64,000 nt of DNA from Areca catechu (taxonomy: Eukaryota > Streptophyta > Magnoliopsida > Arecales > Arecaceae). The stretch spans positions 175,820,183 to 175,884,182 of the forward strand of contig CM038052.1 of the NCBI GenBank assembly GCA_021397845.1. Direction: 5' to 3'. The notes under the pieces were generated by a model. The model was not told the DNA's origin and did not search any database. It saw nothing but the letters and a program-made list of their open reading frames with translations. The position numbers and the translations under genes were made by a program. Shown piece after piece: positions 33,451-43,609 of this stretch. The number at the start of each line of letters is the position of its first letter. Position 1 is the first letter of the stretch.

Positions 33451-34400
33451 CGGTGAGCTACTACACCTTCTTAGATATCAGGTGTCGCATATCTAGGAGG
33501 GTCTAGATCTTCTCTGGGTTTGCTTCGATACCTCACCGAAGTGACCATAAATCTGAGAAACCTTCTAGTAGTGACACCGATTGTGCATTTAGTCGGATTC
33601 AATTTCATGCAATGTCAGTAAAGGGCATTGAAGGCTTTCTCTAGGTCTCTGATGTGGTATGTTTCTTCAATACTTTTAACAAGCATATCATCAATATAGA
33701 TCTCTATATTTTGGCTGATTTAGTCTTTAAAGACTTTGTTGATGAGTCTTTGGTACGTAGCTCCTACATTCTTAAGACTAAAAGGCATTATTTTATAATA
33801 GTACATACCCTTATTGATCATGAAGGTCATATTTTTTTCATCCTCATGGGCTATTTTTATTTGGTTGTAACCCTAGAAAGTGTCCATAAAACTGAGCATT
33901 CTATGGTCTGAAGTGGCATCAACTAACTGATCAATTCTTGGTAGAGGAAAACTGTCCTTTGGGTTGGCTCTGTTTAGATTGGTATAGTCCATGCAGATGT
34001 GCCACTTTCCATTGACTTTCTTCACCATGATAATGTTGGCCAACCAATTAGGATAATGGACTTCTTGACTAAATCTAGTGGCCAGGAATTTGTTGACTTC
34101 TTCATCGATGGCCTTCTATCTTTTCAAGGCAAAGCTCCTCTTCTTCTGTTAGACAGGTTTAAAATTCGAGTCGATATTTAGTTTATGGATGATTATTTCA
34201 GGAGGGATCCCTAGCATATCCAATGCTGATCAAGCAAAGATATCTGCATTCCGGCATAGAAATTTCGAGAGTCAATTTTTTTGGGCTCGAGCAAGGATGC
34301 CCCGATCTGCATAATCTTCGTGGGGTCACCATTCAAGGGAAAAGAGAGGAGACTCTAGGCAAGCTCACCCATTTTCTTGAGTTCTCTTTGGTCCAATACT
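33451..34400 (-). pseudogene. Reverse transcriptase of the outer Tat element
   Basis: The minus strand has VFKD, a stop, then IEIYIDDMLVKS near 33690, corresponding to the YVDD box (YIDD here). Conserved sequence runs through 33780-34100 (GTP-like M-P-F-x-L-K-N block, D-A-x-x-G-Y-N-Q block, L-P-R-I-D-Q-L block). Several stops and frameshifts are present. A stop at the same place before the YVDD/YIDD box is shared with the inner element, so it may be ancestral or a natural feature, not a random lesion. Confidence 0.78.
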
Positions 34401-34934
34401 CAGTAGGTGGATGCTCTTGGGCCTTGGCTGTTTAGGTACCATTTGGAAGCACTGTTGGGCAAGTTGCTGGTCTCCTCGCATTTTATTATGCAATTGTACA
34501 TGTAGAAACGGATGATAAGATACTTGGCAGATATAGCGATGTCTAGATGATTTAGCCTAGGATGTCCAAGAATGGTGTTGTATGCCAAAGAGACTTGAAC
34601 CATGATGAAAGTGATGAAAATCATCTTCAACAAGGCAGGTTTCTACTATGATGGGAAGAGTTATTTCCCCCTCGATGCTTATTGAATCTACGTTAAAGGC
34701 AACCAAAGATATAAAAACATGTTTTAAATAGTTCAATGGCAAATTTATCCTAATAAAAGTATCATAAAAAAAGATGTCAGCCGAACTTCTACTATCATCA
34801 AGGATTCTTCTTATAGGATGCTTTGCTATCATCATTAAAACGATGATAAGGTCATTGCTGGGGTGATAAACCCCGACTAGGTCCTTGTCAGAAAAAGAAA
34901 TTACATTGTTTTCTTTCCCCTCTTCTTTCAACAT
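34401..34934 (-). pseudogene. Aspartic protease of the outer Tat element
   Basis: The frame shows RRILDDSRSSADIFFYDTF, where the catalytic DSG has become DSR, followed by ISIEGEITLPI and, in another frame, YNTILGHPRLNHLDIAI. The missing Gly and the frame break imply a dead protease. The order and spacing match 21664-22386. Confidence 0.82.
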
Positions 34935-36600
34935 CTTTGAAGGTTGCCTTGCCTCCAGGATATCATGCCGACTCCATTTTCAGTCGATCGATTATCAATC
35001 TCGGGTAAGGTCAGCTACCCCCCGAGTTTGGGGAATCGGGATAAGTATGCCACATAGATATACTTATCGAGATAGCCATGTCGGATGAGATATTCAATCT
35101 CCTTTAGTTGGTGGCACTCATCTGTATTATTATCATGGTCGTGGTGGAAGCGGCAATACTTGCCCTTATTTCAGGAGGCGAAAGGTTTCAAAGGGTCAAG
35201 CCTTCACGGTACTGTTCCTCTTCAATCATTATCAAGATCTTCAAGTGGGGGACGAGAAGAGGGGTGTAGTTAGGCGATCGGTTGGCAGGATTTCTCGGCT
35301 TGGGGCTCGCTAGTGAGAGAAGTCAGGTTTGCTAGACTAGGCTTCGAAGAGCTCCTCCCAAGCTTTCTTATGGCTTGACTTTCCTTCTGCTTCATGCCGA
35401 GAGAGAGCTCCTTCGTCCACATAGATATACTTCTCCGCACGGGCGAACACCTCCGAATAAGACTTCGTTGGGATCTTGTCCAAAGAGTAGGTCAGTCGAG
35501 AGGGGCAGAGTCCCTATTTTAGAGCCAACATGGCCAAGGAGTTATCAAGGTGATAGATTTTCAGCATGGCTATCTTAAAACAGGCCACGTAGTCTTTTAA
35601 TGGCTCTTTGTCCTACTGTCAAACAGAGAAGAGGCTATCAGCTTCATGCGACATTTTTTTATAGGCACTGAAGTATGCCGCAAACTTCTTCTCTGGCTAA
35701 GAAAAAGAATCGATACTCCTCAGTCGAGCTAAGAGTACCATGCCCAGGCCACTTTTCGAAGGATAGTTGGGAAGGCAATACATAGTGGAGCATTAGTGGT
35801 GCCCTGAATTCTCATGAGAGCCTTATAGCTCTCAAGGTGATCCAAAGGGTTGGTGGTGCCGTCATATGACTCCAAATATGATATTTTGAACTGACCCGAG
35901 ACCAGCTCTTCCATGATGCGTCGGGAGAGAGGGGGCCAAGTATCAAATTTGGCAGGGCCCTGATTCTCCCCTTGGATGCATATGAGTAGATGATTGATAT
36001 TATCCAGCACGTAATCGTACTCCTCAAGGCGCCGCTCGGCTTGTCACCAAGTGCCTCCTCAATAGACCCCTCCTAAAAAGATTTTGAAGATACACATTGG
36101 AAGAGTCGAAGAGGAAGCGGGAGTGCTTCTCCTACCTTGGTTCCTTTCTAGATTGCCGATGGCTTAGATCAGGACTATGCAGGTGCAATGTGGGCAACTA
36201 AGTTGGTGAGGTGGTCTGTCAATAGTAGGATTGTTCCCAGGATGACTGGCGACTCCCGCATCACAAGGGAGGAGACCATGAGTGGCGTGAAGTTTGCCAG
36301 CAAGAAGGTCCCGTAATGGGGGCCGACAACTGTTGCGAGCCATGGGAGCTACGACTGGGGCTTCCACTAGTTATTCCCTCATGATAGGAGATTGCTACTG
36401 CCGTAACCGCTGCACCACCAAGGTGAGGGCTTTGACTTGTTGGGCCAAGGTGGCCAGCAAACTTTGCTGCAGCACAGGTGATTGAGGAGGAGGCGAAGCA
36501 ACGGGCACCGGTGCTTGACCAAATGGTTCTCTGTCACACAAGTACTACTCGTTGTAGCTTGTGGTGAAATCTTATGCATGGATGATCACCATGACTTCAG
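34935..36600 (-). pseudogene. Gag of the outer Tat element
   Basis: The minus-strand frame at 35729-36010 carries SYDGTTNPLDHLESYKALM and IQGTTNAPLCIAFPTILRKV, matching the gag of the inner element at 23150-23297. A degraded zinc-finger-like segment lies near 35100-35160. The N-terminal Gln/Ala-rich part extends to about 36580. Stops and frame changes are frequent. Confidence 0.75.
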
Positions 36601-36658
36601 ACTCCAAAGATCTGGAAATGTCTAAGTAATAACTCTTTTCCCTACCAGTATGCTAATA

Positions 36659-37446
36659 TGTTGCTTCCAGATCATCCTCTCGAAGATCACTGTAGTGTCG
36701 GGGTATCCTCCAATCCTTTCTGGTAAGTTTAGATGCCGCTCTCGGTATTTCACCAACGGATCCTGTAAAAGGTTCCTAGGCCAGGATTATTGGTAGGAAT
36801 ACTCTAACACTCAAGCCAGCAAGGGAGGATAAAATGGGAGCTATGAACCATGGTAACTGTGTGGGTGTGAGTGTGATGAGCACTGAGAATGACTTACTTT
36901 GCCGGGTATCCCTCTTACCTATTTATAGCATTGTGCAGGGCTACGAAAAGGCTACTAGGAGGTGTCTCTGACAAGCATGACATATCCTAACTGGTTGTTA
37001 GAATCTTGTCTTCTTGAATTCTTTTTGCTGACATCTTTTCTGTTAGAGTCGCTGATTCTATTGAGATGCTATCTCATACGAACTCACATATCGATCATGC
37101 CGGCTATACTCACTACGGTGGACATGTGCAAGGATTGGTATAGCTGGAGCAAGTGAGATCGATCATAGCCATCTTGGTGTCGAGAGATGGCTAAGTGTCA
37201 CGAGTGGATCTCGCTGAGAGAGGGCCAGGCATCGAGAATGGGTTAGGTGCTAAGAAAGGGTATTGGGTTCCGACTCTCAGGCATGCCCGACAAGTATAGG
37301 AGTCGGCTTTGGCCATGAGGTATTCCAGGACTTCTATAAGAGGTGGCCGATGATGAAAGAGTTACCCGATTGTCTGGTGGCTGTCCCTTCTATAGTCGGT
37401 GGTCCACTGAGAATCTCGGGGCCAAGAAAAAGTAGTTGCCATAACA
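36659..37446 (-). repeat. Right (5') LTR of the outer Gypsy element
   Basis: It starts TGTTGCTTCCAGATC and ends TTGCCATAACA, 788 bp. A minus-strand TATA-like box (CTATAAATAG) lies at 36919-36928, positioned to transcribe gag-pol leftwards. The sequence aligns with both left-LTR fragments with many substitutions, indicating an old insertion. Confidence 0.8.
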
Positions 37447-38700
37447 ACATGGATCTGCAACTATCCTCGTGTAGTAATGACCCACCATGAATGAATCAAA
37501 CTTTTTATACCACCACCTAGGTACATGTTTTAATCCATAAAGACGTTCTTCAATTTACAAACCAAGTGCTATTTCCCTTCAACTTCAAAATCGTCAGAAT
37601 GTGACATGTAGATCTCTTTTTCTAAATCATCGTAGAGAAAAGTAGTATTCATGTCTAACTGCTTAAGCTCAAGATCCAAGCTTGCTATTAAACTCAAAAT
37701 AACTTATAAAGCTCATCTTCACAATTGGAGAGAAGGAAATCTCATCAAAACCAATTCCTTTATTTGTGTCCAAAGCCTTTCGTTTCAGCTTAAACACCTA
37801 CTTGTTCCGCAATGCTTTCCTACCTTTACAAGGTTCAACCAACTTGTAAGTGTGATTCTTTTTTTTTTTTTTGATAAAAAAAAAAAAAGGAGGGGGGGGG
37901 GGGGTTAGACCTCCGGGCATGGACACCCCCAGACGGTCCTCCAACTCTAGCCAGGAAATGTTCGATACACGGCGCATATTAATTTTAGATGGCATACACG
38001 GTCCTCCCCTCGTCAGTAAGCAAAACATACTATGAACAACGGTATATTGTAGATGGCATGTGTTCTTTAGTAGACATCCTAACCTAAGGTTTTTGCAATC
38101 TTTGGTGAAGGGGGTTGCTCTCCTTGCTCAATACCCTCAACATTTGGCACATCCTCATTATCAACTGTTGCTGGCTCATTTCTTCTCCGGTTTCTTCTTC
38201 CCATACTTTTCTCCCATCTATGACCCTACTTGTGGAGAAGGGGATGGTGTAAAATCAAAAACATCATTAATTACAACTTTGGACTACACAGTCTTTTCAA
38301 CATTTACTAGATTCCCATTCTCATGAAAAACTACATTTCTGATCATATACATTCTCATTTTCATAAAAAGATCAAATTTTTATTCTCATTAAAGACTACA
38401 TTTCATTCTAGTGAAAGGCTACATCTCTGCTTCTCATTCTCATGAAAAACTAATCTTTGCTTTTAATAATCTTCTTCCTTTCTAAATCCAATAACTCACA
38501 ACCAAACTTAGCATCTCCATAACCTTGAATATGCATGAATTAGCTTTGTCATCCAACTTTTCCTGTAAGCCTCACAATTTGATCCTTTAAATTTCAATCC
38601 AAAAAGCACTTCATATCAAAAGAATAGTCCTTTCTTTATAAGCTAAGTCCTTCTTGACTTACAACTAACGTAGAACTAATAATGCCATCTTACTTACTAT
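37447..38700 (-). pseudogene. Copia integrase end, linker and N-terminal reverse transcriptase
   Basis: Minus-strand matches, from right to left: a G-Y-G-D-A-K-F-G-C-E-L-L-D block with RKKIIKSKD near 38460-38530 (the Copia segment after integrase), an acidic/proline linker near 38060-38330, then past a SINE the RT start with KALDTNKGIGFDEISFSPIV near 37740, EIYMSHSDDFEVEGK and HLVCKLKNVFMD near 37560. It stops at 37447, where the Gypsy element begins; the RT continues at 14692. Frame breaks and stops are common. Right of 38600 the match is doubtful. Confidence 0.75.
37856..38057 (-). mobile_element. SINE copy inserted in the Copia remnant
   Basis: On the minus strand, the element ends in CCCGGAGGTCTAACCCC, a C/T stretch, TTTATC and a poly-A tail (37858-37890 on the plus strand as poly-T, with A and G runs nearby). 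A GTGTATCGAACATTTCC segment resembles a pol III B box. TGTGATTCTTT on one side and TGTGTTCTTT on the other are a likely target duplication. It resembles the SINEs at 52176 and 53456 but is more divergent. Confidence 0.5.
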
Positions 38701-39080
38701 CATCACAATAATACCTAATCCCAACTTTTGAAAATTTGATAGAACAACCCTGTGTTAAAAAGGTTGTCTACTAGAACCATTAATTGATAAATTGTTATAT
38801 TTTTTCTTCATTTTTTTCAAAATATGAAAGCAACACTTTCTTTCTTCAAATCACAAATTTTCCAGCTAACCAATTATATCAAAAATAAGTCTCTTACAAC
38901 TAGGTTAGGATATTAAATGAGCTTGTCTCAGCTTAAGCTTGATTCAAATAAACTTGAACAAAATATCATTCCTTACAAACAAAATTAAGTATACATAAAT
39001 TATAATGTACATCTACGATTGCTAAAAATTTTGAACATAAGGTACACAATTAACAGCTCTATCAATAACAGAAAGAATAC
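38701..39080. other. AT-rich stretch, nothing recognised
   Basis: No gene, repeat boundary or domain match was found on either strand. It may be decayed Copia gag or flanking sequence. Confidence 0.5.
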
Positions 39081-40110
39081 AAATAGTATCATTAGATAGG
39101 AAGATTGGCAACAAATCATGGTGATAATATATGCATTTATTTAGGTATGTATGTGATGTTGCTGGAAGCTGACGTGTACTCTCTGACGGATGCCACGTCA
39201 GAAGCCCGCCACGATGGACACCCCATCTCGGGCTCCTTTGGACGGGCCAAGCTCCTCCAGATCAACGAGGCGGCCTGCCAAAGCCGGGCTTCGTCCTCCG
39301 CCAGGTCGGCACCCGCAAGCTCAGGGCGCTTAGGCTGGAGCCGAGTGACCTCCTTCGCCAGATCGAGCTCCACCGAGACTGGGCCTCCTGAGCCGGAGTC
39401 GAGCTCAGCCCTCTTCCGCCAGGTCGAGCCTTACCGAGGCCGAGCCCTCTGAGCTGGAGTCGCATGTCGACCTCCTTCGCCAGATCGAACTCCTTCGAGA
39501 CTGGGACCCCTGGGCCGAAGTCGAGCCCAACCCTCCTCCGCTAGGTCAAGCCCCTTCGAGACTGAGACCCGTGAACCAGAGTCGAGCTCAGCCCTCCTTC
39601 ACCAGGTCGAGCCCTTTGAGCCGGAGTCGAGCTCATCCCTCCTCCGTCAGGTTGAGCCTCCCGGGTCAGAGTCGAGTCCCAGCTCTTCAGTTCGGCAACC
39701 AACTCGGACAGTACCGCTGGCCAACGAGGGGGCGCAGCCGCCTCCCCGAGATACCGGCGAGCAACCCGAAGTCCGCGATGAAGCACCTGTTATGCCATAA
39801 TAACTATCCGCGGCCACCACTTATACCAGAAGGGCAAGAAGCTCCCTGACCAAGGTGCCACGCTCTCCACCAACCACCTGCGCCGTCCGAAAGAGGAAGT
39901 CAATCAGGAGATTCGAATTTCATGGACGGTGGCTTCCCGATCGAGACACTGCCAAATTTTCTGGAATGGAGCGACCGGAAGGAATGTTGAAACACGCGAC
40001 AGTTTTCCTTATCACGATGATCTTGGCGGCAACATATAAATAGTATCATTGATAGGAAGATTGGCAACAAATCATGGTGATAATATATGCATTTATTTAG
40101 GTATGTATGC
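39081..40110. mobile_element. GC-rich insert flanked by 73-bp direct repeats
   Basis: The block AAATAGTATCATT...GGTATGTATG occurs at 39081-39153 and again at 40039-40110, identical except for one single-base indel. Between them lies about 885 bp of GC-rich DNA starting TGATGTTGCTGG and ending GGCGGCAACATA, ends that are imperfect inverted repeats. Inside, 39330-39660 holds tandem units of about 55 bp with GCCGGAGTCGAGCTC and CCGAGACTGGG blocks. The ends suggest an LTR or other element, but 73 bp is far too long for a normal target duplication. Confidence 0.55.
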
Positions 40111-40454
40111 ATCAGAGGTTACGAATGGGAACACCATTCAATCGAAAAAAATTAATCAAGAAAAAAAGTAACAATAAATATTATGAGAACCTCAAAGTTG
40201 GAGAATATTGCCAATTTTGTTATATTAGGATTAAGACATTATTTCAGTTATTATGTTCATACAAACATCATTTTAATATTTGTGTATTTATTATAAATTA
40301 ACATAAATTAACAGAAATAAATTATTCCTATTCCTGTCAGTACTATTAAATATATAAAGTTAAATAAACTAATCTAAGCAAAATAAGCCGCACGTGGTAG
40401 GCTTCAGGCTTGGCTAGTTTACCCCCAAGTGAAAACGATATATACATGCGAGAG

Positions 40455-42195
40455 AGACCGAGAAAGGGCTTTTTGAACAAAATAATATTAAAAATAAAAT
40501 TTATTTCCTAAAGTATCGTCCTTTCATTTTTATTTACGGATCCTTATGATTTTGGTCACGTGTCTGGACACGTGGCAGGGCATCCATGAGATGGGCTAGG
40601 GATAAAAATATGGGTTAGATCCGTGAGTTATGTACAAAATCACAGGTTGAACTCACGATTTTAGCTTGGAAAGTCAAAAAAAAAAAAAAAAAAAAAGCAC
40701 GGATCGGATCCACGTCTTCCTCTACTGAATAAAAAAAAAAAAAGAAGGCACGGGTCGAATCCGCATCTTCTCACACTGAATGAAAAAAAAAAAAAAAGAA
40801 AGAAAGAAGATGTGAGTTGAACCCGCATCTTCTCCTACTAGACGAAAAAAAAAGAGAGCGCTGGTCGAACCCGCGTCTCCTCCCACTGAATCAAAAAAAA
40901 AAAAAAATAACCCTCCCTCCACCATGGAAAAAGGCATGGTGCCCAAAAAAATTCTCAAAATATCCTTCTTCTCCGACTGAATGAACCCCCCCTTCCAGCA
41001 TGGGAAAAGAAGTGGCGCCAAAAAAAAATCCAAACAGTATTTAGATTTAATTCCCAAAATGTTAATTAAATTTTAATCTAATAAATTTTAAAAATAAATA
41101 ACAAAATTAAAAATATTTAAAATATTTAAAATAATAAAATTAAATTAAAAATATTTAAAATAGCATAATAAATTTATAATATTTAAAATATTTAAAATAA
41201 TAAAATAAAATTAAAAATATTTAAAATATTTAAAATAATATAATAAAATCTAAAATTTAAAAAAAAATTAAAAAAGTTATGGGGCACCCGGACTGGTACG
41301 GATTACTGATCTAAATTTTTTAAAAAAAGTTACGGGGCACCGGTTCGACTAGACCGGTGGCCGGCATCGGACTGGTGGCCGGATTGGTGACCAGATCCTG
41401 GTGACTAGACCGATGACTGTATGGGTGGAAGGACCAACAGTCGGATCGGTCTAGTCGCCAGGGTCCGGCCACCAGTTCGACCGCCGGCTACCAATCTTGT
41501 CAAACCGGTGGCTCGTAACTTTTTTTTAAAAATTTAGATCAGTGATCGGTACCGGTCCGGATACCCCGTAACTTTTTTTATTTTTTAATTATTTAAAAAA
41601 ATTTAGATTTTATTATATTATTTTAAATATTTTTAATTTTATTATATTATTTTAAATATTATAAATATTATAAATTTATTATATTATTTTAAATATTTTT
41701 AATTTAATTTTATTATATTATTTTAAATTTTGTTATTTATTTTTTAAAATTTTATTAGATTAAAATTTAATATTTTGGATTTTTTTTTTTTTTGGCGCCA
41801 CGCCTTCTTCCACGCCGGGGGGGTTTTGATTCAGTGGGAGGAGACGCTGGTTTGACTGTGCCTTTTTTTTTTTTTCATCCAGTGAGAGAAAACGCGGGTT
41901 CCAATCGTGCTTTCTTTCTTTCTTTTTTTTTTTTCATTCTAGGAGAAAACGCAGGTTTGATCTATGCCTTTTTTTTTTTAATTTTTTGGATTAAAATCAC
42001 GGATTTAATCCATGATTTCGTATAGAACTCATGGATCTAATCCGTGTTTTCACCTATCGGCCATCTCATAGGTGTCCCTGCCCCGTGTTCAGATACGTGA
42101 TCAAAATTAACTAGATTTATAAATAAAAATGATGCCGCAGTATTTTAGAAAATAATTTTTTTATATTATTTTGGTCAAAAAGACCGTGAAAGCGA
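40455..42195. mobile_element. Foldback (long inverted-repeat) element of about 1.7 kb
   Basis: Successive blocks of the left arm recur in reverse complement and reverse order in the right arm: GGGCTTTTTGAAC at 40466 against the complement of GTCAAAAAGACC (42174), GACACGTGGCAGGG against CCCTGCCCCGTGTTC, the poly-A/CACGGGTCGAATCCGC blocks (40690-40900) against poly-T/GAAAACGCGGGTT blocks (41850-41990), TGGCGCCAAAAAAA against TTTTTTTTGGCGCCA, and GGGGCACCCGGACTGG against CCGGTCCGGATACCCC. The loop (41345-41510) is rich in CCGGTGGCCGG-type palindromes. No transposase is present. Confidence 0.8.
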
Positions 42196-42355
42196 CCAAA
42201 GAAACGTCAGCCATCACCAACAACTTTTTTGTCCCTCGCTGTAACATTCGAGGCACGTGACTGTCCACCGAGAACCTGATGCCAAAAAAGGAATAATGTC
42301 CGCTGAAACAGCTCCTCTACGTCACATCATTGCCGTTAGAGAAATTTTATTTTAT

Positions 42356-42391
42356 AATATATATATATATATATATTATGTATATATATAT
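42356..42391. repeat. (AT)n microsatellite
   Basis: This is an alternating AT run with one GT interruption, directly abutting the hairpin element that starts at 42392. Confidence 0.85.
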
Positions 42392-42473
42392 TATGGTTGT
42401 ATCAACACAAAAACTTCTTATATATGGATTAAAATGAGCTACATTAAGAAGTTTTTGTGTAGATACAACCATA
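42392..42473. mobile_element. Near-perfect 82-bp hairpin, MITE-like
   Basis: The left arm TATGGTTGTATCAACACAAA (29-30 bases in all) is the reverse complement of the right arm ending TACAACCATA with a single mismatch. The loop is about 23 bases. Such a palindrome is typical of very small DNA elements with TA targets. Confidence 0.75.
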
Positions 42474-42489
42474 AAATAAGTATCAGACA

Positions 42490-42881
42490 AAAATAAATCA
42501 CGTAGATGACATGAAATCCCAGCTACAGGCACCCAATTCATAATTCCAATATACTTGCGACATAAGATGCTATTCAATTGGCAATACCATTCCCCTCCCC
42601 ATGGATGTCTCTGATTGGGATGCGAGAGCATTGTGCAATGACTTTTTAAGCATCCGCCAGTAGGGGAAGATGGCCCTCGGGATCGTAGGTTTCCACAGCT
42701 ATCAAAGTCTTCTGCAAATCCCTGGCCCTCATGAAGTTAGTGGCATCAATCATAGCTCTTATCATGATCCCAATAAGGCGGCTATCTTGGTTGCCGACAT
42801 CTGATAAAACAATGTAGCATAGAATGCAACCAACCCCTGTTGCGCAATCCCAGCTCGGCTCTCCCGAACTGGATGATGAAA
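42490..42881 (-). pseudogene. LINE-like RNase H remnant (C-terminal part)
   Basis: The minus-strand frame gives LQKTLIAVETYDPEGHLPLL, then KVIAQCSRIPIRDIHGEGNG and IASYVASILEL, which resembles the RNase H tail of plant LINE polyproteins (the E-G-N-G-I-A-D block). It continues from 51606-52163 once the Copia element 42887-51600, with its CTTTT duplication, is removed. Stops are present. The family was not determined. Confidence 0.5.
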
Positions 42882-42886
42882 CTTTT

Positions 42887-43043
42887 TATTAGAAAATCTT
42901 TATATATATATGATTTCATATTATTTTTTTTTCTTAATTTTTTTACTTCCTGTTTTTACCTTCTTAAGGCATGTATCTTATCTATATATATCATGATTCT
43001 ACATGAATAAATCATCAATTTATTTGCTTCACCTTTTCTAACA
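42887..43043 (+). repeat. 5' LTR of the Copia element
   Basis: Its 157 bp pair with 51453-51600. Shared blocks include ATATATATGRTTTC-like sequence, TATCATGATTCTA and TTTGCTTCACCTTTTC. Confidence 0.88.
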
Positions 43044-43057
43044 TGATGTCAGGGCCT
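43044..43057 (+). promoter_or_regulatory. Decayed primer-binding site of the Copia element
   Basis: TGATGTCAGGGCCT follows the 5' LTR at once and resembles the usual TGGTATCAGAGC complement of initiator methionine tRNA, with several changes. Confidence 0.6.
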
Positions 43058-43609
43058 CCTAAACCCCCTTCTAAACCTCCCTGATTCCTCTCTCCAAAAC
43101 CCTCTTAAACCCTCTCCTAAACCTTCCTAATCCCTCTTAAAACAACCTTCTCTTAAACCCTCTCCCATCCCGATGCCGCCCACACCCTTCCCAAACCCTC
43201 TCTCTCTCCCGATGTACCCTCACCAAACCCTCTCCTCCAAAAACCTCCTCTTTCGATGCCGCCCTTCATCCTCTCTCCAAACCCTCATCTTCCCCCAACC
43301 CTCTCTCTTTCCTGATGCGCCCTCCAAACCCTCTCTCCAGACCCTCTCCCTCTCCCTGGACACTTTACTCACTTTATGCATTAGGGGCTCACCGATCCTA
43401 CAGGGGAGAGCGCTATCTCCACCTCGCCAGCGAGACCTGTCCGATGCTCGACTCCTTGAGGAAGTCCGTCTACCAACTCAACACCACCCTCACCGGCTAC
43501 CTATGCCTTCGGCCTTGGATCGCCTACACCATTGGCCTTGCCTTTGCCGTCACCCGCCCCTCACCGTCACCCTTGCCCACCCCTTCGCCTCCTCGGCCGC
43601 GTCCGCCGT
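43058..43609 (+). other. Pyrimidine-rich leader of the Copia element
   Basis: 43058-43370 is almost all C, T and A, with many AAACCCTCTC and CCTAAACC units. From 43390 to 43608 a GC-rich open stretch encodes YRGERYLHLASETCPMLDSL and a hydrophobic tail, which I do not recognise; it could be a captured host gene fragment. Confidence 0.5.

Larger units (their letters stand above)
14693..37446 (-). mobile_element. Ty3/Gypsy Tat-type retrotransposon (outer element), split by a second Gypsy element
   Basis: The two ends are related LTRs. The left starts TGTTGCTGCCAGATC at 14693, the right starts TGTTGCTTCCAGATC at 36659, and both finish TTGCCATAACA (25594 and 37446). The gag-pol genes lie on the minus strand between 31250 and 36580, and an extra frame lies on the plus strand at 26362-28757. 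It interrupts the Copia RT gene: CATGT-like sequence flanks one end and CCTAT the other (minus-strand reading, 3 of 5 bases match), a decayed 5-bp target duplication. The left LTR is interrupted between about 15208 and 25357 by another element. All genes are broken, so the element is old. Confidence 0.72.

Noticed and set aside
43058..43370. Interstitial telomere array
   Set aside because: CCCTAAA-like words are present, but the spacing and sequence are too irregular for telomeric repeats.
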